A stretch of DNA of 32,891 nt, taken from positions 1 through 32,891 of the forward strand of contig JAIPMN010170627.1 in assembly GCA_020650975.1 (NCBI GenBank), written 5' to 3'. Under the pieces are notes generated by a model, which saw only the letters and a list, made by a program, of their open reading frames with translations, did not search any database and was not told the origin of the DNA. Positions 1 to 9,479 of the stretch are shown here, in pieces. Position numbers and translations under genes: made by a program. Each line of letters opens with the position of its first letter. Positions within the stretch are counted from its first letter, which is position 1. The stretch comes from Apostichopus californicus. Its lineage: Eukaryota > Echinodermata > Holothuroidea > Aspidochirotida > Stichopodidae.

Positions 1-1335
1 AAGGAAGGCCTTTTTCTAGTTGTTAATTTTACTGCATCCCTCCAGTTTGGTGCATCACGTGCATAATTTTGTGCACCTCACCATTTGCCTTGTGTGTGCC
101 TGGCGAGGAAGGAGCTATACCACAACCACATTGACCTGCAGTATTTTCCTTTCAAAAAGATGACTCACGATGCAAACATGTTTTATAAGCACCCGGAAAT
201 AATCCACCCTTCTTTGGTCTGCAATAATATGCAGCCTGCCATCTTCAACATTCGAGAGCTTTAACTTGTTACTCATATATGTTAGTGTGCTCTTCGAGTT
301 TGTGCAACAGATATGTTAACTCTTTGGAAGTTTGGACACATGGCAGACATATTTTGTACAAACATATAACACAAATCATTAGTACTTAGTTACAGTCTAA
401 TTCGTGACATATGCCGACATGCACGATTGTAAGGTACCACCATCCTAGGTCATACTAACTGAAGTAACTAAGTAACCTAGGCTTGTACTTTGAAGTAACA
501 TAAGGCCGTCTAGAGTACAGCCTATGGTTCGAACTAGCGTAAGGTTAGGACTAGCCTAGGCTTAGTTTAGAAAACGGGGAGAACGAGTGACTCGATTGCG
601 TCCCAATATAATAGGACTATATAACAATTTACTCCCATTTTAAGCTGGCACACAACTCTTCGATGACGAATCACTCCTCTTTCCATACGGAGTCATATGA
701 AACATTGTTCAAACTGTTTGTTATCGTTCATGAAATCATCGAACATTCGACTTCGTAAGTTCAGCAATCTTGCTTGGTGACCAATCCTACGAATGTTCAC
801 TTGCCAAACCTGTCAGCTAAATTATGTTGTTAAAGCGGTATAGTAGTAATGTTAATACCATTAATGTGGAGATTGATAATTTAATTGTTAACATTTATTA
901 ATGAAGTAATAATTCCAATTAATCGTAGCAACGGTCGACAAGGCACAGGTAACGGTGGATGAGGCATCGACTAAGTAAATTAAGGCAGACGTACCTAGCC
1001 TATATGCTATAGTGGGCGGTCAAGTCGCCCTTTCTTTTTTAGTTTGGTCTCGCCGGAGGACACCTCAACATTTCTAAGGACCATATGAAACTGTTCACAT
1101 CGTCATCCTTGGAAAAGATAACGGCTGCATGCAATATGCTTTTGTGAAGATTCGACTATTAGGCCTATTTTCGAGTTATACTAGTGAAGATGCAGATACC
1201 AAAAGGGCTTTAGTTGTCATGCATCATGAACGGTTATTCACTATAGCCTATAGGTCTCGGCCTAGGACCATAGCTGAAGTACCAGACCCTCGCTGAATTA
1301 CGACAAAACTGCAACTTTGATGATATTTTTCTCAC
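1..1335. other. Non-coding stretch left of the MADF exon
   Basis: I see no convincing coding frame on either strand. Presumably it is intron or flank of the minus-strand MADF gene whose first exon ends at 1336, but I could not place the next exon. Short AGGCCTA/CCTAGG-type motifs recur, as they do elsewhere in the window. Confidence 0.4.
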
Positions 1336-1486
1336 CAGTTGAATTTAATTCCGAGGCTAAGCTAGCCACAGCTGTCCTTGTAATATTCCTGTCTGAATAT
1401 TCCTTCTTTTCATTTTTCCACATACACTCTTTTTCCCTGTAACTCTCGATAAAGTCAAAAATATTAATTGTATTTCTGGTGGCCAT
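1336..1486 (-). CDS. First coding exon of a MADF-domain protein (partial)
   Basis: MADF domains are Myb/SANT-related DNA-binding modules found in animal transcription regulators and in the accessory protein of Harbinger-type transposons. The exon encodes 50 residues. After a short N-terminus (MATRNTIN) it shows the MADF opening: an aliphatic helix with IFDFIESYRE, the aromatic residue of CMWKN where the family has LW, the tyrosine of EYSDR, and a second helix TRTAVASLASEL. I chose the ATG at 1486 because its context (ACCATGGCC) fits the Kozak consensus; the frame is open further upstream without another ATG as good. The exon ends with a consensus donor (ACTG|GTGAG, GT at 1335-1334), which splits a codon after its first base. 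The rest of the domain must lie in later exons towards lower coordinates, which I could not identify. Whether this is a host regulator or a Harbinger-type accessory gene cannot be told from one exon. Confidence 0.55.
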
Positions 1487-1529
1487 GGTGTCGTTCGGCT
1501 CAAATACAATTCTAGCGCCTGCCAAACTA

Positions 1530-2580
1530 CATGAGGAAGGCTTCTGATTGCTTCTGAGAAGTTGCGCAGATTAGGACATTGCTCTATTGCAAATCAACCC
1601 CAATCGACGTCGCAACTTTTATTGCGCAACAAGTTGATACCCGTGTCTAACTACGCGATTCAACCTTCAATTGTATTGCGAGATGAATCGCGTGTTGAAT
1701 CGCGCAGATGACCCGGGCTTAACAGGTTGCATCGAGGTCGGCGTTCGCTAAACATTCCGAGTGTTTAGAGCACCACAAACAAACCTAAACATTATGTTTA
1801 GAATTTCTGAGCATCGTTTTCAAAACAGCGGTTTCTTATTTATTTTGAAAGTAAACGAAGCTAAGCTATTTACATATATCTGTTAAACATGTTCAGAAAT
1901 GGAAAAAGAAATAGATTGCAAAGATTTACAGGTCAAAATAACTGTCATTATAGAGTAATGGTCGTTTTAACATGACATTTACAAGAAGAAAAAACCGATT
2001 TTTCATAATTTACTCGAACTTTTCTGAAATGATATATTTTACATCAGCTATTCAAACAGTAGTTGTTGCATGAAAACAAATACGTTTTTCCCCTTAAACA
2101 CTTTACTCTTAAACACTAGTGTTTAGGATATGTCATACAATAGCGTTTAGGGTACATACTACCTGAACGCATTGTTAACACATTCTAAACTGCTGACTCG
2201 TCAAGCTAAACGGGTCAGACGTTTACAGTTTTTACAGTGTACCTGCAGCGAACTTTATTTCCGGTGAACTTCATTTATGAGTGACTTGTATTCGTAATTA
2301 AATATGCATACATATACCCGTAGGCATACAAACTAAGTGTCCTATGGCAAGGGTCATTGGGTTTTGACTAAATGAAAACCTTGGGTGCAGAAAAAATCCT
2401 GATGGAGGATAATGAAAGTAAGATTGCCACTGTGGTGATTTAAAAAAAAATCAAGCGGCTATTTTTAATTACGCTTTTGCAGTGTTGTACTCTGTGCAAC
2501 ATTCGCTTGGCCCTATATCAATTGCCAAACTTGTATATTTTTCAGGTTTCTTCATCTGCTTCTTAAGGGAATTGTTCTGA
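1530..2580. other. Intergenic; CpG-richer start then AT-rich spacer with TAAAC/GTTTA palindromes
   Basis: The part nearest the MADF exon (about 1600-1740) holds several GCG/CGC sites and repeated GAATCGCG motifs, so it could be the upstream or promoter side of that gene; this is inference. Further on, GTTTA/TAAAC motifs cluster (1745-2220), including a perfect 16-bp palindrome at 2110-2125. No coding frame is visible. Confidence 0.35.
2110..2125. repeat. Perfect 16-bp palindrome TAAACACTAGTGTTTA
   Basis: The sequence reads identically on both strands. Related half-sites (CTAAACATT, GTGTTTAG, ATGTTTAG, GCGTTTAG) recur between about 1745 and 2220. This could be a binding-site cluster or the remains of a small inverted-repeat element. 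No function is assigned. Confidence 0.5.
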
Positions 2581-2689
2581 AAACACTGCAGCAGCTGACT
2601 TAAGTGATGATTCAGATCCACCATCTGAAGAAGCCAGCAGCCCCTCATCTTCTTCAGAGACAGTGATGTCCCAGCAGATGATGAAGCAA

Positions 2690-4878
2690 CATTCCAGGCA
2701 GATGAGACGCAGAATGAACCACTTTTCCAGGGATCACAAGTAACAAAGGCTGAGGTAATCCTGATGGTGATGAATTTTCTGATGCGGCATTGTCTTTCTA
2801 CAGCTGCCATGGTGGATCTTCTGCATATTATTAATAACATATTAGGAAGAGCTGTTATACCAGCATCAAAATATATATTTCAGAAGTTATTTAGAATAAA
2901 TTTTTGGAATTCACCATTTAATTTTTATGACAGTTATTGTTTGAGCTTTCTAAGAACCTGGCAAGGCATTAATGTATGTGTAGTCTCTTGCCCACATTGT
3001 CAGAGAGATTGCAATGTTGGAAACATGCAAGATAGTAACTTCCTCATTACATCTGGTCTGAAGCATCGGATAAAGATTTTATTTGAAAGGGAGGACATAA
3101 AAGTGAACGTGGCTTATAGGTACAACAGACAGGAAGGAAATTTTGAAAATATTTTGGATGCTAAAATTGTGAAAAATCTTCAAGAAAGGAAGTACATAAT
3201 TTTCAAAATAACTTCACATACACTTTTAATACAGTCTTCAAGTCTGTAGGTTACTCCCTGTGGCCAATCTATATATTTATTAATTAGCTTCCACCAAGTT
3301 TAACAATGACAAATTACTGCTTGCTGGTGTATGGTTCGGCAAAAAAGAGCCTCGTATGAATATATTTGGAGAAAAGTTTGTAAGAGAAGCAAGAATTTTG
3401 GCTGATGATGGTGTTGAGTGGGAAAATGAGGCTGAAGTAATTAGAAGCAAGTTCTACGGGATTTGTTGTTGGGCTGATGCCGCCTGCAGTTTAATGGATA
3501 CATGGGTTATGGTTTATGTTATCATCCTGGGCGAGCAGTAGAGGGTGGTCAAGTACCCTGTTCATGTTTTGTGATTTTGCTCAGCGATGTGCTGATGAAC
3601 TGCTGGAAGACATGAGCAAGGCTTTAGATGAAGGTCGCATCGTACGTGGTTTTAAAGGTCCAACACCTGTAATCAATTTGCCAAAGTTTCCATTAATCTG
3701 GGGTTTCCCCTCCTGATTTCATACACTGCCTTCTCCTTGGTGTAGCAAGACAACTTGCTGAACTTTGGTTTAGTAGCCGAGAAAACAAGTTTGTATTATA
3801 TTGGTCAACCAAATGTTTGGAATAGGCTTGATAAAATCATCAAATCAATTAAGGTCCCATCATTGTGTCTCGTATGCCACGACCAATAACAGAAAGGAAA
3901 CACTGGAAAGCCATTTAGTGGTACAACTGGTTATTTTATTTTCCTATCCCATGCTTGCATGGTGTTTAACCAGATCAGTATTTGAGAAACATCTACGCAC
4001 TTGTTGAGGGTTGCTACATGTTACTTCAAAAGTCCCTTAGTCCAGAAGATGTCAATACAGCTGATATTTTATTGTTTAATTTTGTAGGTCAGATGCAGTT
4101 GCTTTATGGCGAAAAAGCAATGTTTTCCAATGTCCACTCATTAGTCCATCTTGCAAAAAGTGTCAAAATGTGGGGACCTCTTTGGACGCATTCATGTTCC
4201 CTTTTCAAACAGCAAATGGTTAATAAAAATGTCTTTAAGGGCAATAGGGGTATAATGCTACAAGCCATGTACAAGTTTTTCCTTGTAAGGGCTCTGCCAT
4301 TGTTTGGAGCAAATTACATGGTATCCGACAGAATCAAAGCCTTATGTAAGGAAATGCTTTCTCCGCGAAAGCTCCAGCCAACATAATTTATGGATTCAGT
4401 GGAATAATATGGCGCAGGCTCTGTTCAGCTATTAAGTGATGCTGAGCAAAATACTTTACTTGTCAAATGAACTTGAAGTAGTAAATGAATCAGTGGTATA
4501 TAAGCGTTTGGGGAAAGATGGTATCATATATCATTCACAGCAAATACACCAAAGCTACTATGTTATACTTGGGTCAAATGGACAGGGTGGAAAGATCCAA
4601 AAAGTATTACGTATACAAAATGAATGCATTATTTTGTAGAAAATGATGCACTTTGTCCCAGATAATGGTTTTCAAGACCCACAAAACAATACACATGTTT
4701 TCCCAATAAAGTTGTGTGCACATATTTCTGAAAATGTGTCAGCAATTGCAGCAACAGAACTGTGTGGAAGTTGTTTTTTAGTTGATGTTGGAGAGATGAG
4801 TTTCATTTGTTTCCAGCCAGCTATGTGGCTTTATAATATTTCACATATATATTTGACAAAGAGTTGTACACAGCACTG
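2690..4878 (+). pseudogene. Degenerate Tnp2-family transposase (CACTA/EnSpm-like DNA transposon)
   Basis: The frames here, read in order, follow the architecture of the long Tnp2-type transposases common in invertebrate genomes. At 2690-3249 lies the N-terminal part with RHCLSTAAMVDLLHII, a CPHC zinc-type pair, and the ILFEREDI segment. At about 3240-3300 is the family signature YSLWPIYIFIN-x-LPP, where the usual E after N is a TAG stop (3285-3287). Next come LLLAGVWFGKKEPRMN and GVEWE (about 3310-3430), then FNGYMGYGLCYHPG in another frame (about 3491-3540) and DFIHCLLLGVARQL (about 3714-3756). At 3982-4386 is the block VHSLVHLAKSVKMWGPLW and MYKFF. A C-terminal block (about 4540-4878) ends near CFQPAMW. 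At least four frame changes plus stops make it non-functional. I did not find CACTA-type terminal repeats. Family assignment rests on recognised motifs; the superfamily name is inference. Confidence 0.75.
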
Positions 4879-4879
4879 A

Positions 4880-5299
4880 TTCATTTAATTATGTGAACTC
4901 AACAATGTTTGTTACTTATGATTAAGAACTGAGAGAGTTAGCAACCATTATTTATATCAATCATATATAATATACATGCTAACACAAACAATAAAATGGG
5001 GGCCTTGGCCTTCATTTTGGATGTATAATGAAACCCCGGGTAAAACAATCCATGAGCAGGCTTTTCTTCACATGTTGTACATGTTTTGGGCCAGAAAGTA
5101 TTACATATTTTACCTGTCCGCAGTGCAGTGCAGAGTGACAGCTGTTCAGCTAGAAAGTTGCAATCTACAGGGTTTCACTCAACCATGAAAGTCATGGGGG
5201 TATATGTGAAATTCATTTTGGGAGGCTGATGCTGCAGCCATTAATTATTTTACCTTTTTGAATGCAACAATGCAATTTCTTTATACTGCATGCAATATT
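4880..5299. other. AT-rich spacer after the Tnp2 remnant
   Basis: No convincing coding frame. It may contain the 3' end of the Tnp2 transposon, but no terminal inverted repeat was recognised. Confidence 0.3.
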
Positions 5300-6017
5300 C
5301 AGTTTGGACATGGAATATTACTTTTTCCATCTTACACTGCATTATGATATTACAATGTGCAAATATATAGTACATCATATGAACGATTATACATTGTATG
5401 ATATAGAATCAATCTATATTATAAGTTAATGCACTGTATGTTTTGATTATATTATTATTTATCCTTTTATGGGGGAGGTAAATATCAGTATTTTATTGGT
5501 AATGCATCATAACAAGTTCTTAGATTAGGCTCAGGGCATTGGAATATGTCATTACCTGTATATACTGTATATATATATATTAACCGCTGTATTAACTGGT
5601 TCCTCTTATTACCATTAAGATAATCTATCCGACTTTTACTTCTATATCTTCCTCATCAAAAATTACCTTACTACTTCATGTGATACAGTTTGAAGATGGA
5701 GTATTACTTTTTTCATGTTATTACGATATTACGATGTGCAAATAAATAATACATCATATCAACAATTTTGTATGATAAAGAATAAATCTAAATTATAAAT
5801 TGAATGCACTGTGTGTTTTCTTTATTTTCTTTATGGGGGAGGTAAATAACTATCAGTATTTTATTGCTAATGCATCATTACAAGTTCTTAGATGAGAACC
5901 ACGGCATTTGTATTGGGAAATGTCACTACCTGTACATACTGTAAAATAATTGCTTCCTTTTATTAACATTAAGCCATTCTATCCTTCTTTTAGTTGTATA
6001 TCTTCCTCATTAAAAAC
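5300..6017. repeat. Two-copy direct repeat (about 350 bp, offset about 386 bp)
   Basis: Copy 1 (about 5300-5664) and copy 2 (about 5686-6017) share a string of landmarks in the same order: CAGTTTG then GGA..TATTACTTTTT, ATTAC.ATGTGCAAATA, TACATCATAT, AATGCACTGT, TTTATGGGGGAGGTAAAT, CAGTATTTTATTG, AATGCATCAT, ACAAGTTCTTAGAT, TACCTGTA, and CTATATCTTCCTCAT near the end. Small indels separate them, so the duplication is not recent. Copy 1 carries a short TA microsatellite near 5568. No coding content. Confidence 0.75.
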
Positions 6018-6028
6018 CTGTAAAAACC

Positions 6029-6173
6029 AACAGCCTACTTCAAACCCCATCAAACCTGTGCAAAACCAGTGAACCCTAGATCAACCTCAGCTGGGCAGGT
6101 TCACCAGTCAACATAGTCCAAACCCAGTTGGGCCAGTGAAACCTAGTTAAACCCAGTTGGGTCAGTTCACCAG
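6029..6173. repeat. 78-bp minisatellite, left block (about 2 copies)
   Basis: The block has the same unit as the larger array at 6688-7068, with landmark AGTCAACATAG at 6106 and CAGCTGGG/CAGTTGGG boxes. It is cut off at TCACCAG (6167-6173), and an unrelated segment of about 0.5 kb follows before the array resumes. Confidence 0.7.
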
Positions 6174-6687
6174 AGTAGTATAGTATGCCCTTTTCGCACC
6201 TTTTTGGGAGGCGGAGGCGGGATGAGATGGACAATTTAGGGGCGTCCTTCAAGTAGGGTTCGGTGCTGACAGCCCTATGAGAGGTGCGAACAATATGCAC
6301 TCATTGCTTTTATTAGAATTATTATTTTTAACTTTGCTTTATCCTATTTAAGTATTAAAAAATAATATAATAATAATAATAGCTTATTAAACTTCATGAT
6401 TGTTAAAGCAAAACAAACGCAAACAAAACAGATAAAACAAAGTGTTGGGATATGGCCTTATTGAGTTGGATCATGGTCATCCAAGTTTCTACCGCATCGT
6501 ACACATTATCACCCTCCTCCTCCTTGTCACTTTTGTCTTTGTTCTTCAGTCCATCGAAGGTTTTACGTCATGGTCTAAAGAACAAATACGAAATTGATAA
6601 TGATGGGGAGGACAATGACAACGATGTGTAAGTTGTCAAAGAGACATGGGTGACTCATACAATCGATCTGAAGAAAGAAATATCACC
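6174..6687. other. Unique segment interrupting the minisatellite
   Basis: About 0.5 kb unrelated to the flanking 78-bp repeats, bordered on both sides by TCACCAG, a motif that is itself part of the repeat unit. It contains an AT-rich tract with ATAATA runs near 6362-6385 and the foldback at 6193-6290. No gene is visible. Confidence 0.45.
6193..6290. repeat. Short inverted-repeat (foldback) segment
   Basis: TTCGCACCT at 6193-6201 is the reverse complement of AGGTGCGAA at 6282-6290, giving a 98-bp segment with 9-bp ends. It sits inside the 0.5-kb sequence that interrupts the minisatellite. I see no clear target duplication, so a MITE identity is only a possibility. Confidence 0.35.
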
Positions 6688-7068
6688 AGCCAACATAGTT
6701 TACACCCAGTTGGGCCAGTGCCAAACCAGTGAAACCTAGTTCAACCCCAGCTGGGTCAGTTCACCAGTCAACATAGTCCAAACTCAGTTGGACCAGTTCA
6801 AAAGCATGGAAACCTGGTTAAACCCCAGCTGGGTCAGTTCAACAGCCAACATAGTCCAAACTCAGTTGGGCCAGTGCAAAACCAATGAAACCTAGTTCAA
6901 CCCCAACAGGGTAAGTTCACCAGCCAACATAGTTCAAACCCAGTTGGGCTAGTGCAAAAACCAGTGAAACCTAGTTGAAGCCCAGCTGGATCAGTTCAAA
7001 CATAGTTCAAATTGACAGTTGGGTCTGAACAAACCCAGTTGAACATTGTGTAAACCCAGTTCAACCTA
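6688..7068. repeat. 78-bp minisatellite, right block (four full copies, then decay)
   Basis: The landmark AG(C/T)CAACATAG recurs at 6688, 6766, 6844 and 6922, exactly 78 bp apart. Each unit has two related halves built around CAGTTGG..CCAGT and the 10-bp palindrome CCCAGCTGGG. The array decays after about 6990, and degenerate pieces (CCCAGT, ACATAGT) continue beyond the MITE pair to about 7500. Confidence 0.85.
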
Positions 7069-7227
7069 CAATCCTCGACAAAAATGATGGGACAGTATCA
7101 GCAGCAACGAGCGATATTGGTTTAAGCGCACCCCCTTCCCCCCGTTCAATGTTGTAGCCAAAAGCGCTCAGAAACTGCAACATTGATACGGGGAGTGGGG
7201 TGTCCCATCTATTTTTGTCGAGGATTG
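7069..7227. mobile_element. Foldback MITE, copy 1
   Basis: A 159-bp element starting CAATCCTCGACAAAAAT and ending ATTTTTGTCGAGGATTG, so its ends are long near-perfect inverted repeats (about 25 bp, continuing into ATGGGACA/TGTCCCAT). The inner parts also pair (GCACCCCCTTCC..CAATGTTG against CAACATTG..GGAGTGGGGTGT), making the whole unit a hairpin. It has no coding capacity. The left flank of the two-copy block is TA and so is the right flank (after 7385), consistent with a TA target duplication of Tc1/mariner-type insertion. Confidence 0.75.
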
Positions 7228-7385
7228 AATCCTCGACAAAAATGATGGGACAGTATGAGCAGCAACGAGCGATATTGGTTTAAGCGCACCCCCTTCCCCC
7301 CGTTCAATGTTGTAGCCAAAAGCGCTCAGAAACTGCAACATTGATACGGGGAGTGGGGTGTCCCATCTATTTTTGTCCAGGATTG
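7228..7385. mobile_element. Foldback MITE, copy 2 (tandem with copy 1)
   Basis: Directly abuts copy 1 in the same orientation, with the junction reading GAGGATTG|AATCCTCG. It differs from copy 1 at only about two internal positions (CAGTATGAGC for CAGTATCAGC, GTCCAGGATTG for GTCGAGGATTG), plus the loss of the first C. Such near identity points to a recent tandem duplication or to insertion as a dimer, not to two independent insertions. Confidence 0.75.
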
Positions 7386-8397
7386 TAGCTCTTGCACAGC
7401 ATAGTCCAGTTGGAACCCAGTAAGACCCATTTAAACACAGTTGAAATCCAGTTAAACATAGTAGACCGTAGTAGAACCTTCTTGATTTGTAACTGGGTTC
7501 TACTGGAATTTCTACCAGGATACGATTTGTTACCAAAGCAAACTGGCAGCCAAATTGAATGAGAAATTACACAAATGCAGCTATTCAAATGGTATGAATT
7601 AAACGAAAGCCGAATCGGAGGTATAGCAATCACACCTGGAGGTATCAATTTCTTCACATGTCACAAATACACTACCTACATCCAGGTGAACTGTCACAAA
7701 TTGCTTTTCCACATGTTAGACTTACTCCCCTTGCTCATTCCTATGTAACACATTCCAGCATATAGTTTTGTGGTAATGGTCTATGCCACATAAACATGAT
7801 GGGCTAAGAGGATTTACTTGTTCAATGAGTGATTGCATAGCTACATCATCAGTGGGCATTTGTATAATTTCATCTGTACCCTCAGCTACATTTATGCCAA
7901 AAATGTTAAAGGCCAGATTTCGTCTCTCAAACGACAAAGTATTTTTATTTTACATTTTTTCATTGGTTGAAAGAATTGCTAGCGGAAATGGTTTTCCTTT
8001 CACATGGGTCATGGGTAAAAGTTATTAAAACATACATTGTTCATTTCTCATGATTTTGCTGTTAAAATTGTTAAGTCAATATTTGTAGTACGGGAAAAAT
8101 ATGAGATTTTTTGTAACTAAAAATTCGATTTCAAGCTTTAAAAGAACTTTCTCTTTATTCAGCATGATTTGCACCTGGCATTACCGTTTACCGTAAATAT
8201 CGCGTTATGCGCGCTATAACCGTATCGTTACCGAGAAACCGTTCATGAAACACTGTACAGTACACTGTATGATGTATGTACATATGTAGGACAGCACATA
8301 ACGACATATGCAGCACAACGATCAGTTTTAATTCAACCATCACTTAGCGTACAACAGAAACATTATTTTTCACTGAGGACGGTTTAAACGTTGCATT
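7386..8397. other. Intergenic region upstream of the P2X7-type gene
   Basis: Starts with degenerate minisatellite remnants to about 7500. A minus-strand open frame at 7722-7937 has protein-like composition (contains AFNIFGINVAEGTDE) but no splice sites or recognisable family, so I leave it uncalled. The last part (8160-8397) is CpG-containing and would hold the promoter of the gene starting at 8398; no TATA box stands out. Confidence 0.4.
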
Positions 8398-8600
8398 ATG
8401 TCATCTAAACATTCCAGTTTCTTGGATTCTCGAATAGAATCGGAGCCGATGTCTTGCAAGTGTCGTGGCACTTGTCAACGGGGTAAACCTACCAGGCGAG
8501 CCGGAGTTGGATGCCCGTGTAAATCGTTTGGTTCGTTTTGCGATTATCATTGCAAATGTGGCACGAAAAAAAAAGACCGTGTCTCAACAAAGCACCTGAG
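8398..8600 (+). CDS. Exon 1: CXC-like cysteine-rich N-terminus
   Basis: The ATG at 8398 opens a 68-residue frame. After a short Ser-rich start, cysteines appear as CKCRGTC, then CPCKSFGSFC and DYHCKC, a spacing resembling the tesmin/TSO1 CXC type of zinc-binding cluster. Read straight through, the frame leaves the A9 run (8566-8574) as KKKDRVST and reaches the donor at 8600 out of phase with exon 2. One base more (or two fewer) in that run would give the expected RPCLNKAPE and a phase-0 junction with exon 2. The CXC likeness is by eye, not by profile search. Confidence 0.6.
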
Positions 8601-9228
8601 GTAGGTCTTATTAAACTGTTTGTGTATTGATTGACAAATGCTTAAAGTCTCTACAGAATTCCCTGCAATTTTGTACTAAAGAAAGGTCTATTAAAAGTTC
8701 AAATTTGAGCTTTATGAAACAATTCATTCAGCAATCGGTACTGGCATATAGGGTAGCCTATAACGGTCGCATATTGAAGTACACGATTAATGCACTGTGA
8801 CCAACGGATTCAAAGCCTGTGAAAATTGAGTTTGATCTGTTTTTACCACCATGGTTGTACTGACTGGCTAGGCTATGCTACCCCTGAGGCCGTAGTCTGT
8901 GACATGAAAATTACGGGCATCCTTTCACGCACCAGTGATGTAAGCATGACGACATCATGCCATTTCCCCTCCAAATTTCGTATAAGGCTGTCGACTGACG
9001 TAACTTTGTTTCAATAATATAGGCCTAAGTGCTTGGACCACAAAACTAGCTGCGCTGGAGTAAAGGCAATTTTGTTGAATTTGTAACCTTGTAGTAGAGT
9101 GCTGACCATACCCAAATTACAGTATGTCAATGATTTTAGTCGGTGAAGTATCAAGTATACTTCATATGCCTATGCTATAGGCATGTAACATACCAGTGTA
9201 GCGGGCTCCAGCCCAAAAATTAGGCCGT

Positions 9229-9477
9229 GGCTATTCTTAGGACTAGTCGTAACAATTATCTATAAACTATTCTTACAACATCGGCGAATTCATGCGCAGT
9301 AAAGTAAATAAAGCAACTGTGCGTGTAGTAGGGGTAACCCTAAACCTAACTCCTAATCCTATCCCTAACTGGAAATTATTGTTACTCATGGTTGTAAAAA
9401 TAGTACTCCTAGTTGTAAAATAGCAACTGCGCATGCGTAATCGGCAATTATTGTTACGACTCGTCGTAAGAATAGAC
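9229..9477. mobile_element. Inverted-repeat MITE in intron 1, with telomere-like core
   Basis: The ends GGCTATTCTTAGGACTAGTC (from 9229) and the reverse complement of the right end, GTCTATTCTTACGACGAGTC (ending 9477), continue as GTAACAAT on both sides: about 28 bp with three mismatches. The 249-bp element carries a degenerate CCCTAA-like run (about 9336-9370: CCCTAAACCTAACTCC and onwards) and inverted pieces with TGCGCA near both ends. No coding capacity; the transposon family is not assigned. Confidence 0.65.
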
Positions 9478-9479
9478 AC

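Noticed and set aside
7722..7937. Minus-strand open frame with AFNIFGINVAEGTDE
   Set aside because: Protein-like composition, and loosely reminiscent of RAG1-N-like sequence, but no start, no splice sites and no other motif to support it.
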